Assembly: GCA_964242735.1 (NCBI GenBank)
Contig: CAXTAK010000019.1
Span: forward strand, 1-57,528
Source of the DNA: CADCUY01 sp964242735
GTDB lineage: Bacteria > Actinomycetota > Actinomycetes > Actinomycetales > Quadrisphaeraceae
Length of the DNA stretch: 57,528 bases
Direction: 5' to 3'
The first letter of the stretch is position 1; the number at the start of each line of letters is the position of its first letter. The translations under genes were made by a program, and so were the position numbers. Below the pieces are notes generated by a model that was not told the DNA's origin, ran no database searches, and worked only from the letters and a program-made list of their open reading frames with translations. Positions 24,658 through 35,686 of this stretch are shown in pieces.

Positions 24658-26826
24658 TCACTTTCGTTCCCTCGGGGGAGGAAGCAGGCCGGTGTGGGCA
24701 CCGGCGAAGGCCAGGGAGTCGGCCAGCAGGGCCACCGAGCGCGAGACCGCCCGCGCCCCGTGCCCGACGTCCCGTTCCGCGCGGATCAGCACCGGGGCGT
24801 CGCCGCGTGAGGCGTGCTGGAGCGCCGCGCACATCTTCCGGGCGTGGAGGGGGTCGACGCGGGAGTCGCCGTCGAAGACGGTGAACAGCGTCGCCGGGTA
24901 GGCGGTCCCCTCCAGCACCCGGTGGTACGGGGAGTACGCGTGCAGCCACGCCAGGTCCTGCGCCCGCTCGGCGTCGCCGTACTCGCTCGCCCACGTGGCC
25001 CCGAGCCCGTGGAGCTGGTAGCGCACCATGTCGAGCAGCGGCGCCGAGCACAGGACGGCGCCGAAGAGCTCGGGCCGCTGGGTCAGCGCCGCCCCGACGA
25101 GCAGGCCGCCGTTCGACCCGCCGGACGCGGTCAGCTGCGACGGCGTCGTCCACCCCGCGTCGACCAGGGCGGCGGCGCACGCGTGGAAGTCGTCGAAGAC
25201 GTGCTGCTTGACGCCCAGCATCCCGTCGCGCCGCCACTGCTCGCCCTCCTCGCCGCCGCCGCGCAGCTGGGCGCTCGCCCACACCCCGCCGGCCTCGACC
25301 CACGCGAGCGCCCCCGAGGAGAAGCCGGGGCGCATCGACACCCCGAAGCCGCCGTAGCCGTGGAGCAGGGTCGGGCGCGGGACGCCCGGCGGTGCGCCGT
25401 CGAGGGCGACCACCAGCGTCCGCACGGTGGTGCCGTCCGCGCTGCTCGCCTCCAGCACCGTCGTGGTGATCCCCTCCCGCAGCGCCAGCCCCGCCAGGCC
25501 CGGCGCACGCGCCTGCACCGACACCTCACCGGTGCGCGCGTCGTAGCGCAGCACGGCCGGCGGCGTGGTGGTGTCGCTGTAGGTGAACCACGCCTCGTGC
25601 CCGCCCTCGGGGCGGTGCACCAGCCCTCCGACCGACCCGACACCGGGCAGCGGGATCCCGCCGCGGCGCACGCCGGTGGCGACGTCGTGGGCCGCGACCT
25701 CGGCGACCGCGTGCGTCGTCCACGTCGCGAGCAGCACGTCGTCGAGGACGGTGAAGTCCTCGAGCACCGCGTCGTCGCGCTCGGGCAGCAGGTCGCGCCA
25801 GTGCTCCACGCCGGGCGCCCGGGGGTCGGCCACCGCGAGCCGGCCGCGGGGAGCGCCGTGGTCGGTGAGGACGTACAGGCGCCCGTCGAGCCCCAGCCGC
25901 GCCGACGTCGAGGCGTCGAGCCCCACCGCGACGTCGACCAGCGGCGGCACGCCGTCCGGCCCGACCGCGGTGAGGTCGCCGATCCAGCAGTCGTTGCGCG
26001 GCGCCGTCCCCTCCCGGGAGGAGACCACGAGCCACCGCCCGTCCACCGACACCGAGACCCCGTAGTAGCTCGTCGCCACCCGACCCGCGCCGAACACCTC
26101 GACGTCGGCGTCGGGACCGCTGTCCAGGGCCCCGTCCCGAGCACCGTCCAGCCCTGTGCCGACCCGGTGGCGCCACACCCGCCGGTGGTACTGCTCCTCA
26201 CCCGCGGGCAGCGCCTGCGGGGGCAGCCGGCGCACGTAGTACAGGTGCTGGCCTCCCGGGACCCAGGCGACCGGGGAGTAGCGGACCCGTCCGATCGGCC
26301 CGTCGACCACGTCGCCGGTGGCGACGTCCAGCACGCGCAGGGCGCTCTCCTCGGTGCCGCCCTCGGAGAGCTGGTAGGCGAGCAGGTGCCCCTCCTCCGA
26401 GGGCTGCCACGCGTCGAGGGTCGTGCGCCCGGTGGGGTCGATGGCGACGGGGTCGATCAGCACGCGCTCGCGGCGCTGCCCCGGGGCGGAGGGGTGGGGC
26501 TCCTCGACGAGGAGCTGCGCGTGGTCGGCGTCCTGGGCCCGGCGGGTGGAGAAGCACCGCTCACCGCGCCACACCGGGGGTCCGACCGAGCCGATGGCGG
26601 CGAGCTCGCCCAGGCGGTGCGTGAGGTGCTCGCGCCCCGGCCAGGTCTCGCGGTGCGCCGCGCACAGCGCGTCCTGCGCCGCGGACCACGCAGCGGTGCG
26701 GGGGTCGCGGGGATCCTCCAGCCACCGGTAGGGGTCGGCGACCTGCTGCTGGTCCTGCGGCGACGCGCCGACCGGGAGGGCCTCGACCACCTCGAGCCGC
26801 TCCGCCGGGGGGTAGGTGGTGCTCAC
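24658..26826 (-). CDS. Prolyl oligopeptidase family serine peptidase (S9A)
   Basis: A 722-residue cytosolic peptidase that cuts short peptides after proline. The opening QVADPYRWLEDPRDPRTAAW is the family signature. Residues about 75-430 form the seven-bladed propeller that filters substrates. The alpha/beta hydrolase domain has RPTLLHGYGGFGVSMRPGFS, then the nucleophile in TASGGSNGGLLVGA, acid Asp in VFDGDSRVDPLHARKM and His in ERDVGHGARA. GTG 26826 (VSTTYPPAERLEV) is the start. It is divergent from malQ over 121 bp and next to the subtilase on the same strand, but with 96 bp between them it likely has its own control. Confidence 0.94.
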   Translation of the reverse strand: MSTTYPPAERLEVVEALPVGASPQDQQQVADPYRWLEDPRDPRTAAWSAAQDALCAAHRETWPGREHLTHRLGELAAIGSVGPPVWRGERCFSTRRAQDADHAQLLVEEPHPSAPGQRRERVLIDPVAIDPTGRTTLDAWQPSEEGHLLAYQLSEGGTEESALRVLDVATGDVVDGPIGRVRYSPVAWVPGGQHLYYVRRLPPQALPAGEEQYHRRVWRHRVGTGLDGARDGALDSGPDADVEVFGAGRVATSYYGVSVSVDGRWLVVSSREGTAPRNDCWIGDLTAVGPDGVPPLVDVAVGLDASTSARLGLDGRLYVLTDHGAPRGRLAVADPRAPGVEHWRDLLPERDDAVLEDFTVLDDVLLATWTTHAVAEVAAHDVATGVRRGGIPLPGVGSVGGLVHRPEGGHEAWFTYSDTTTPPAVLRYDARTGEVSVQARAPGLAGLALREGITTTVLEASSADGTTVRTLVVALDGAPPGVPRPTLLHGYGGFGVSMRPGFSSGALAWVEAGGVWASAQLRGGGEEGEQWRRDGMLGVKQHVFDDFHACAAALVDAGWTTPSQLTASGGSNGGLLVGAALTQRPELFGAVLCSAPLLDMVRYQLHGLGATWASEYGDAERAQDLAWLHAYSPYHRVLEGTAYPATLFTVFDGDSRVDPLHARKMCAALQHASRGDAPVLIRAERDVGHGARAVSRSVALLADSLAFAGAHTGLLPPPRERK

Positions 26827-26947
26827 GTCGGGCAGCGTAGGTCGGGCCGGTTCGGCTGGCCGGCGGCGCCGTGCCTGCGGCCGTCGCCGCCGGGTGGCAG
26901 CATCGCTGCGACCTGCCGCGCCGCACCGCACCCCTGGAGCACCGACC

Positions 26948-29128
26948 GTGACCGACACCGTGCCCGACGCGGGGCCCGACACCGTGCCGGTGTCCACCGT
27001 CGGGCTGCCCGACGACCTCGCCCGCCTCGCCGGCGCCCACGGGGTCGCCACCTGGTACGGCAGCTGGCGCCACGGCCGGGTCGAGGTCTCGACCGCCACC
27101 GTGGTCGCCGTGCTCGCGGCGATGGGGGTCGACGCCTCCACCCCCCGTGCGGTGGCCGCCGCGCTCGCCGACGCGGAGCAGCGCCCGTGGCGGCGCATCC
27201 TGCCGCCGGTGGTCGTGGTCACCGACGAGCAGCGCACCTCCGTGCGCGTTCACATGCCGCACGGCAGCGCGGTCGGCGTCCGCATCGAGCTCGAGGGCGG
27301 CGGGGACCGGCGCCTCGACCAGGAGGAGCACGGGGTGCCACCGCGCCCGGTGGACGGCGCCCTGGTCGGCGAGGCCAGCTTCGTGCTCCCCGCCGGTCTG
27401 CCGCTGGGCTGGCACGAGCTGGTGGCGGACGTCGCGCAGACCGGCGAGCGCGCGAGCGCGCCGCTGGTGGTCACCCCCGCCCGTCTCGCGCTGCCCGCTC
27501 AGCTGGGCGCCGCGGGCCAGCGCTGGGGGTTCATGGCGCAGCTGTACTCGGTGCGCTCGCAGCGCTCCTGGGGCCTGGGCGACCTCGCCGACCTCACCGA
27601 GCTGCTCGACTGGTCGGGGCGCGAGCTCGGCGCCGACTTCCTGCTCGTCAACCCCCTGCAGGCCGCCGAGCCGGTGGGGCACATGTCGCCCTCGCCGTAC
27701 CTGCCCAGCTCCCGGCGGTTCACCAACCCCGTGTACATCCGCGTCGAGGACGTGCCCGAGGCGGTGCACCTGCGCCCCGGTGACCGCGCGACGGTCGAGC
27801 GGTCCGCCGACGAGCTCCGCGCCACCAACACCGACGCGGCCACCCTCGACCGCGACCGCGTGTGGGCCGCCAAGCGCGCCGCGCTGGAGCTGGTGCACGC
27901 GGTGCCGCGCACCGGGGCGCGGCAGGCGGCGCTCGACGCCTACCGGGCCCGTGAGGGGGCGGGGCTGGGCGCCTTCGCGCTGTGGTGCGCGCTCACCGAG
28001 CACTTCGGCCCCGGCGTCCCGTGGCCCGCGCACGTGCACGACCCCGACCACCGCAGCACCGTCGCGCTGCGCAGGAGGCTCGCAGGGCGCACCGGCTTCT
28101 ACGAGTGGTTGCAGTGGGTGGCCGACGAGCAGCTGGCCGCGGCGCAGGCCGCCGCCCGGCGCGCCGGGATGGCGCTGGGCGTCGTCCACGACCTGGCAGT
28201 GGGGGTCCACCCCCAGGGGGCGGACTCGTGGACCCTGCGCGACGTCCTCGCCACCGGGGTCAGCGTGGGGGCGCCGCCCGACGACTTCAACCAGCAGGGC
28301 CAGGACTGGAGCCAACCGCCGTGGCGCCCCGACGCGCTCGCCGAGGCGGGGTACCGGCCCTTCCGCGACCTGGTGCGCACGGTCCTGCGCCACGCCGGCG
28401 GCCTGCGGGTGGACCACATCCTCGGGCTGTTCCGCCTGTGGTGGGTGCCGCAGGGGCAGCTGCCCCTGGCGGGCACGTACGTGCAGTACGACCACCACGC
28501 CCTGGTCGGCATCCTCGCGCTCGAGGCGCACCGCGCCGGGGCGGTGGTCATCGGTGAGGACCTCGGGGTGGTCGAGCCGTGGGTGCGCGACCACCTCCGC
28601 GAGCGCGGGGTGCTGGGCACGTCGGTGCTGTGGTTCGAGAGGGACGCCGACCAGCGCCCGCTGCCGCCGACGGCGTGGCGCGAGCTGTGCCTGGCCACGG
28701 TGACCACGCACGACCTGCCGCCGACCGCGGGGTACCTCGCGCAGGAGCACGTGGACCTGCGCGACCGCCTCGGGCTGCTCACCCAGCCGGTGGAGGTCGA
28801 GCGCCGTGAGGACGCCGCAGCGCAGGCCAGGGTGCTGGAGGGGCTGAGGTCGCTGGGCCTGCTCGGGGAGGACCCCTCCGAGCGCGACGTCGTGACGGCG
28901 CTGCACCAGTTCCTCACGCTCACCCCCAGCCGCCTGGTGGGGGTCTCCCTGGCCGACGCGGTGGGGGAGAGGCGCACGCAGAACCAGCCGGGCACCTTCG
29001 AGGAGTACCCGAACTGGGAGGTGCCCCTGGCCGACGGGCTCGGGCGGGCGGTGCTCGTGGAGGACCTGCACACCCGCCCGCGGGTCATCGCCCTCGCGCG
29101 GCTCTTCGCCGGCGCGGGCCCCAGCTAG
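26948..29128 (+). CDS. malQ: 4-alpha-glucanotransferase (amylomaltase)
   Basis: A 726-residue GH77 enzyme that transfers alpha-1,4-glucan segments between maltooligosaccharides. An N-terminal region of about 170 residues (LARLAGAHGVATWYGSWRHG onward) is the extra domain seen in actinobacterial MalQ. The catalytic barrel has RSWGLGDLADLTELLDWSG, LVNPLQAAEPVGHMSPSPY, nucleophile Asp in GGLRVDHILGLFRLWW, acid Glu in VVIGEDLGVVEPW and Asp in VTTHDLPPTAGYLA. It starts at GTG 26948 after GGAG; upstream in-frame codons are Arg/Gly noise. A perfect 10-bp stem follows. It complements the alpha-glucosidase at 15.8-17.6 kb in maltodextrin use. Confidence 0.95.
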   Translation: MTDTVPDAGPDTVPVSTVGLPDDLARLAGAHGVATWYGSWRHGRVEVSTATVVAVLAAMGVDASTPRAVAAALADAEQRPWRRILPPVVVVTDEQRTSVRVHMPHGSAVGVRIELEGGGDRRLDQEEHGVPPRPVDGALVGEASFVLPAGLPLGWHELVADVAQTGERASAPLVVTPARLALPAQLGAAGQRWGFMAQLYSVRSQRSWGLGDLADLTELLDWSGRELGADFLLVNPLQAAEPVGHMSPSPYLPSSRRFTNPVYIRVEDVPEAVHLRPGDRATVERSADELRATNTDAATLDRDRVWAAKRAALELVHAVPRTGARQAALDAYRAREGAGLGAFALWCALTEHFGPGVPWPAHVHDPDHRSTVALRRRLAGRTGFYEWLQWVADEQLAAAQAAARRAGMALGVVHDLAVGVHPQGADSWTLRDVLATGVSVGAPPDDFNQQGQDWSQPPWRPDALAEAGYRPFRDLVRTVLRHAGGLRVDHILGLFRLWWVPQGQLPLAGTYVQYDHHALVGILALEAHRAGAVVIGEDLGVVEPWVRDHLRERGVLGTSVLWFERDADQRPLPPTAWRELCLATVTTHDLPPTAGYLAQEHVDLRDRLGLLTQPVEVERREDAAAQARVLEGLRSLGLLGEDPSERDVVTALHQFLTLTPSRLVGVSLADAVGERRTQNQPGTFEEYPNWEVPLADGLGRAVLVEDLHTRPRVIALARLFAGAGPS

Positions 29129-29169
29129 CGCGCCGGCGCAGCGGGTCCGGTGCACCAGGGACCAGCGCA

Positions 29170-29207
29170 CCGCGGCCGGCGTCCCCGGGTGGGGGCACCG
29201 GCCGCGG
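29170..29207. terminator. Bidirectional terminator after malQ
   Basis: CCGCGGCCGG (29170-29179) and CCGGCCGCGG (29198-29207) are perfect inverted arms around 18 nt, between malQ and the convergent membrane-protein gene. Confidence 0.8.
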
Positions 29208-29220
29208 GCGGGGCCGAGGG

Positions 29221-30123
29221 TCAGTCCTCGTCCTCGTCGGCCTCATCGTCGGCGCCGCGCAGGTCGACGGCCTTCTGCTCGGCGCGCCCGGCCTGCCCCC
29301 GCGCCCTCTCGGCGGCCTCCTCGTGGTCCTCCTCGGCCTGCTCAGCGGCGCGCTCACCGGCCTTCGCGGCGCGCTCGTCGGCCTTCTGGGCCCGCTCCTC
29401 GCGGTCCTCCTCGGCGTCGTCGTCCTCGTCGGCCACGGGCGCCGTGATCGGCGCCGGGGCGGGCGTGCCGGCCGGCACCGGCGTCACGGGGTCGACCGGC
29501 GCGGGCGTGACCGGTCCCGGTGCTGCGGTGGGCCCGGAGCTCGAGGTTCCCACCGGCTCCGGCTCCGCGCCGGGTGTCGCGCTGGGTCCGTCCGCAGGCG
29601 TGGCGCTGGGCTCGCCCGCGGGCGTCGCGCTGGACCCGTCGCTCGGGGTGGGGGCGGCCTCGGTGGTCGGGTCGACCGGCGCGGGGCCCTCGGCGGGTGC
29701 CTCGGCCGAGAAGGCTGCCGCGACCTGCTCCTGCAGGGTCTCGGGCAGGGCGCCGGCCGCACCGGCACCGACGACCCCGGCGACGACCAGGGTGGTTCCT
29801 GCGGCGGCGTGGGTCATGGTCCCGGCGGTGGCGATCTTGGCCAGGGCGCCGGCGATGACGTCGGTGATCATGCGGGGTCTCCACTTCGGTGGCCCGGACG
29901 CCTGCAGCGCAGGCCCGGTGGCGCCGCTGACCGCTGCTGCGGGGCGGGTCGCGTCGGTGAGGAGACCGGTGGTGATCAGCTCGGCGAGCTCCGCGCTGGC
30001 GCGTCCCGGTGCGGCGGAGCGCCGCACGCCGGCGGTGAAGGCCGCCAAGGACCCTCCCGCGGGTGCGGGGCGCCCCGCGAGGAGTGCCTCGAAGGTCTCG
30101 TCGATCGATCGGTCACCGGTCAT
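29221..30123 (-). CDS. Putative membrane partner of the adjacent sigma factor
   Basis: A 300-residue protein. Residues 1-85 are soluble and helical (SIDETFEALLAGRPAPAGG, GRASAELAELITTGLLTDA). One membrane segment lies near 105-128 (GTTLVVAGVVGAGAAGALP). A long Pro/Ser/Thr/Ala linker runs from about 140 to 225, and a highly charged coiled coil follows to the end (DEDDDAEEDREERAQKADER and similar). ATG 30123 has AGGAG eight bases upstream. It begins 26 bp after the sigma-factor stop, so the arrangement is that of a sigma/anti-sigma pair. I see no zinc-binding anti-sigma motif, and the role is inferred from position only. Confidence 0.75.
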   Translation of the reverse strand: MTGDRSIDETFEALLAGRPAPAGGSLAAFTAGVRRSAAPGRASAELAELITTGLLTDATRPAAAVSGATGPALQASGPPKWRPRMITDVIAGALAKIATAGTMTHAAAGTTLVVAGVVGAGAAGALPETLQEQVAAAFSAEAPAEGPAPVDPTTEAAPTPSDGSSATPAGEPSATPADGPSATPGAEPEPVGTSSSGPTAAPGPVTPAPVDPVTPVPAGTPAPAPITAPVADEDDDAEEDREERAQKADERAAKAGERAAEQAEEDHEEAAERARGQAGRAEQKAVDLRGADDEADEDED

Positions 30124-30149
30124 CTCACTCCTGTCATCGCCGTGGGGGC

Positions 30150-30701
30150 TCACAGGGGTACGCCCTCGGTCGCGGAGTTCCTGGCGAGCGTCCGCAGCCC
30201 CCGCCGCTGCAGCGCCTTGACCGCGGGGCCGATCTCGCCGAGCACCTCGGCCACCTGCTCCACGGTGAGGTCGCCGAGGATCCGCAGCAGCACGGCGCGC
30301 TGGTCGGGGGCGAGGCCCGCGCACAGCCCGCGGACACGGGCGGTGCCCAGCGAGGTCAGCGCGTCGTCTTCGGCGTCGCCGCCGACCCGGTCGTGCAGGA
30401 CCGCCGCGTCGACGTCGGCCAGCAGGGGGCGCCGTCCCGTGCGGCGCCACTCGTCGACCAGGCGCCGGTGGGCGGTGGTGAACACCCAGGCGCGGAAGCC
30501 GGCCCCGGTGCCGGCGAAGGGGGCGATGCCGGTCAGCACGCTGATGAGGACCTCGCTGGCGAGGTCGTCGGGCTCGGCGGCGCCGTGCAGGCGCAGGTAG
30601 CCGGTGACCTGCCGTGACAGGTCCCGGTACAGCGCCTCGAACGCTCACGTCGCGCCCACCTGGGAGGCGGCGAGCACCTCGGGGAACCGGCGCCCGATCA
30701 C
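30150..30701 (-). pseudogene. Sigma-70 family (ECF-like) sigma factor with in-frame TGA at codon 19
   Basis: The frame encodes a 180-residue sigma factor: FPEVLAASQVGAT, then TGA at 30645-30647, then AFEALYRDLSRQVTGYLRL, AAEPDDLASEVLISVL (region 2), GFRAWVFTTAHRRLVDEWRR (region 2.4) and DQRAVLLRILGDLTVEQVAE with VKALQRRGLRTLAR (region 4). Family similarity spans the stop, so the TGA interrupts the gene rather than preceding it. Possible causes are a CGA-to-TGA change or an assembly error. Downstream of the stop the first GTG (30539) would omit most of region 2, giving a doubtful sigma factor. GTG 30701 has no clear Shine-Dalgarno. The membrane partner gene follows at 26 bp. Confidence 0.75.
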
Positions 30702-30716
30702 CGGGGGGAGTCGGCG

Positions 30717-30757
30717 GGGGTCGGGTGCACGCGTCTGGATCGACCGCCGCCGACCCC
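30717..30757 (-). terminator. Weak inverted repeat after pepN
   Basis: GGGGTCGG (30717-30724) and CCGACCCC (30750-30757) could form an 8-bp stem downstream of the pepN stop and upstream of the sigma-factor start on the same strand. No T tract. Confidence 0.3.
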
Positions 30758-30805
30758 ACCTCGAGGGGCCTCAGGGCCGACCGGTGGAGGTTCTCCCGGA
30801 TCGGG

Positions 30806-33409
<2,604 letters not shown>

Positions 33410-33518
33410 CCCCGCGATGCTGCCACGACACCGCTCGGTGCATCACCGGCGCGGGATCGCCGCGGGGGTGTCCGACCCGCCGGGAACATCCCCGCGGGCA
33501 GCGCGCGTTCGCCACCGC

Positions 33519-34205
33519 GTGACCACCTCCACTGCCGCAGCGCCGACCGAGTCCGCCACCGCCACCACCGGGGCCGCGCCCACGCGGGTCGAGTTCTGGT
33601 TCGACCCCATCTGCCCGTGGGCGTGGATGACCTCGCGCTGGGTCCTGGAGGTCGAGAAGGTCCGCCCCGTCACCGTGGAGTTCAAGGTGATGAGCCTCGC
33701 GGTGCTCAACGACGGCAAGGACCTGCCGGAGGAGTACCGCCAGGCGATGGCGCGGGCCTGGGGGCCGGTGCGCGTGGTGATCGCCGCCCGGGAGCTGCAC
33801 GGCGCCGGGCGCCCCGACCTGGTGCGCGAGCTGTACACCGCCATCGGCACCCGCATCCACCCCGGCGGCGAGCAGGACTTCGCCGTCGCGGTCGCCGGAG
33901 CGCTGGAGGAGCTGGGACTGCCCGCCGACCTGGCGGCGGCCGCGGACTCCACGGAGTACGACGAGCTCCTGCGCGCCAGCCACACCGAGGGCATCAGCCG
34001 GGTCGGCGACGACGTCGGCACCCCGGTGATCGCGGTGTCCGAGGCCGACGGGAGCCCGGGGCCGGCGTTCTTCGGCCCCGTGATGACCCCGGCGCCGACG
34101 GGGGAGCAGGCCGCCGCGCTGTGGGACGGCGTGGTCGCGGTCGCCCGCGTGCCCGGCTTCTACGAGCTGAAGCGCAGCCGCACCGCCGGCCCGGTCTTCG
34201 CCTGA
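33519..34205 (+). CDS. Mycothiol-dependent nitroreductase, Rv2466c family (DsbA fold)
   Basis: A 228-residue thioredoxin-fold oxidoreductase with a DsbA-type helical insert. The active site is in FWFDPICPWAWMTSRWVLEV, whose CPWA differs from classical CPHC and matches Rv2466c, an enzyme reduced by mycothiol and active in oxidative stress and prodrug reduction. Later motifs VMSLAVLNDGKDLPEEYRQA, VRELYTAIGTRIHPGGEQDF and GTPVIAV (cis-Pro) fit. GTG 33519 is the start; the preceding codons are Arg/Pro noise. It heads a probable operon with rpiB and the nei-type glycosylase. Confidence 0.93.
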   Translation: MTTSTAAAPTESATATTGAAPTRVEFWFDPICPWAWMTSRWVLEVEKVRPVTVEFKVMSLAVLNDGKDLPEEYRQAMARAWGPVRVVIAARELHGAGRPDLVRELYTAIGTRIHPGGEQDFAVAVAGALEELGLPADLAAAADSTEYDELLRASHTEGISRVGDDVGTPVIAVSEADGSPGPAFFGPVMTPAPTGEQAAALWDGVVAVARVPGFYELKRSRTAGPVFA

Positions 34206-34263
34206 TCACCGGCTGACCCCGGGGGCTCCCGGCGCGTCGGCGCGGGTGGGCAGACTGTCCGCC

Positions 34264-34731
34264 ATGCGCGTCCACCTGGCCGGCGACCACGCCTCCTACG
34301 ACCTGAAGGAGCACCTGTTGGCGCACCTGAGGTCTGCCGGCCACGACGTCGTCGACCACGGTCCGCACCACCTCGACCCGCTCGACGACTACCCGGCCTT
34401 CATCCTGCCCGCCGCCGTCGCGGTCGCCGCGGAGCCCGGGAGCCTCGGGGTGGTCCTGGGCGGGTCGGGCAACGGCGAGCAGATCGCCGCGAACAAGGTG
34501 CCCGGGGTGCGGGCTGCGCTGGCGTGGAGCGTGCAGACCGCGGTGCTGGCCCGCCAGCACAACGACGCCACCGTGGTGGGGCTGGGGGCGCGCATGCACA
34601 CCGCGGCGGAGGCCACCGACATCGTCGACGCCTTCCTCGCCGAACCCTTCTCGGGGGACGAGCGGCACGCCCGGCGCCTGGAGCTGCTGACGCGGTACGC
34701 CGCCACCGGTGAGCTGCCGGCGCAGCCCTGA
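34264..34731 (+). CDS. rpiB: Ribose-5-phosphate isomerase B
   Basis: A 155-residue RpiB/LacA fold enzyme interconverting ribose-5-phosphate and ribulose-5-phosphate. MRVHLAGDHASYDLKEHLL gives the substrate Asp-His pair; LGGSGNGEQIAANKVPGVR is the anion-binding loop; LARQHNDATVVGLGARMH carries the conserved His-Asn. The family's usual catalytic Cys position is replaced in the actinobacterial type, as here. The stop overlaps the next start (TGATG), so translation of the glycosylase is coupled to it. In M. tuberculosis the same order Rv2466c-rpiB-nei is known. Confidence 0.95.
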   Translation: MRVHLAGDHASYDLKEHLLAHLRSAGHDVVDHGPHHLDPLDDYPAFILPAAVAVAAEPGSLGVVLGGSGNGEQIAANKVPGVRAALAWSVQTAVLARQHNDATVVGLGARMHTAAEATDIVDAFLAEPFSGDERHARRLELLTRYAATGELPAQP

Positions 34732-35615
34732 TGCCCGAGGGCCACACGATCCACCGCCTCGCCAGGGCGCTGGACCGGCGCTTCGCGCGCACCGACGTCG
34801 ACGCGAGCAGTCCGCAGGGGCGCTTCGAGGCCGGTGCCGCCGTGATCGACGGGACCCGCTTCGCCGGCGCCCGCGCCCACGGCAAGCACCTGCTCGTGAG
34901 CTTCGCCCACCTCGACGCCGGACCCGGCGTGCCGCTCACGGCCGGGCGCCCGCCCCGGGGTGGCGCGCGCCACGTCCTGCACGTGCACCTCGGCCTCTAC
35001 GGCAGGTTCGCGACCGGGGTCGGCACGCCGCCCGCGGTGCGCGGGGCGCTGCGGCTGCGGCTCGTGGGGGTGCCCGCGGTCGACGTCGACACCGCCCCGC
35101 CGTGGGCGGAGCTCCGGGGCCCGACGGCGTGCGAGCTGCTCGAGCCGGACGAGGTCGCGGCGCTGACCGCGCGCCTGGGACCGGACCCGCTGCAGAGCGA
35201 CCCCCGCGGGGAGGGGCGCGCCCTGTTCGCGGCGGGGGTGGGGGCCTCGCGGTCGGCGGTCGGCGCCCTCCTGATGCGCCAGGACCTGGTGGCGGGGATC
35301 GGCAACATCTACCGCGCCGAGGCGCTGTTCCGCGCTGGTGTGCACCCGCTGGTCCCCGGCCGCGAGGTGCCGACCGCGTCGCTGCTGGCGATGTGGGACG
35401 ACCTGGTGGTGCTCATGCGCGCCGGTGTCCGATCCGGGCGCATCGTGACCACTGAGCCGGAGCACCGCTCGCGGTCGGGTCGGGCGCGGCGGGAGGACGC
35501 CCACTACGTCTACCGCCGCACCGGTCAGCCCTGCCGCGTCTGCGGAGCCGCCGTGGAGGGCGGGACGATGGTCGCCCGCACCGTCTTCTGGTGCCCTGCC
35601 TGCCAGGCCGGTTGA
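34731..35615 (+). CDS. nei: Fpg/Nei-family DNA glycosylase/AP lyase
   Basis: A 294-residue base-excision repair enzyme for oxidised bases. It begins MPEGHTIHRLARAL, with the catalytic Pro2 and Glu3 exposed after Met removal. The helix-two-turn-helix is DLVAGIGNIYRAEALFRAG, and the C-terminal zinc finger is CRVCGAAV with CPAC at residues about 270-292 (intact). The PEGHTIHR start marks the Nei rather than the Fpg (PELPEVE) branch. It is coupled to rpiB by a TGATG overlap. An Arg/Gly-rich insert (about 72-82) is not typical. Confidence 0.94.
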   Translation: MPEGHTIHRLARALDRRFARTDVDASSPQGRFEAGAAVIDGTRFAGARAHGKHLLVSFAHLDAGPGVPLTAGRPPRGGARHVLHVHLGLYGRFATGVGTPPAVRGALRLRLVGVPAVDVDTAPPWAELRGPTACELLEPDEVAALTARLGPDPLQSDPRGEGRALFAAGVGASRSAVGALLMRQDLVAGIGNIYRAEALFRAGVHPLVPGREVPTASLLAMWDDLVVLMRAGVRSGRIVTTEPEHRSRSGRARREDAHYVYRRTGQPCRVCGAAVEGGTMVARTVFWCPACQAG

Positions 35616-35686
35616 GCCGTTGGTCGAGCACTGCCCGCGAGGGCGATCGACCCCTTCCGGGACCCGCGGACGGCTATCGTCGCGGC

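Noticed and set aside
24658..27237. An extended start for the prolyl oligopeptidase
   Set aside because: The extra 137 codons overlap malQ antisense and carry no S9 similarity; GTG 26826 gives the family N-terminus.
30645..30647. TGA in the sigma gene as a selenocysteine codon
   Set aside because: No SECIS-like hairpin is evident directly after it, sigma factors are not selenoproteins, and the alignment position is not a cysteine in the family.
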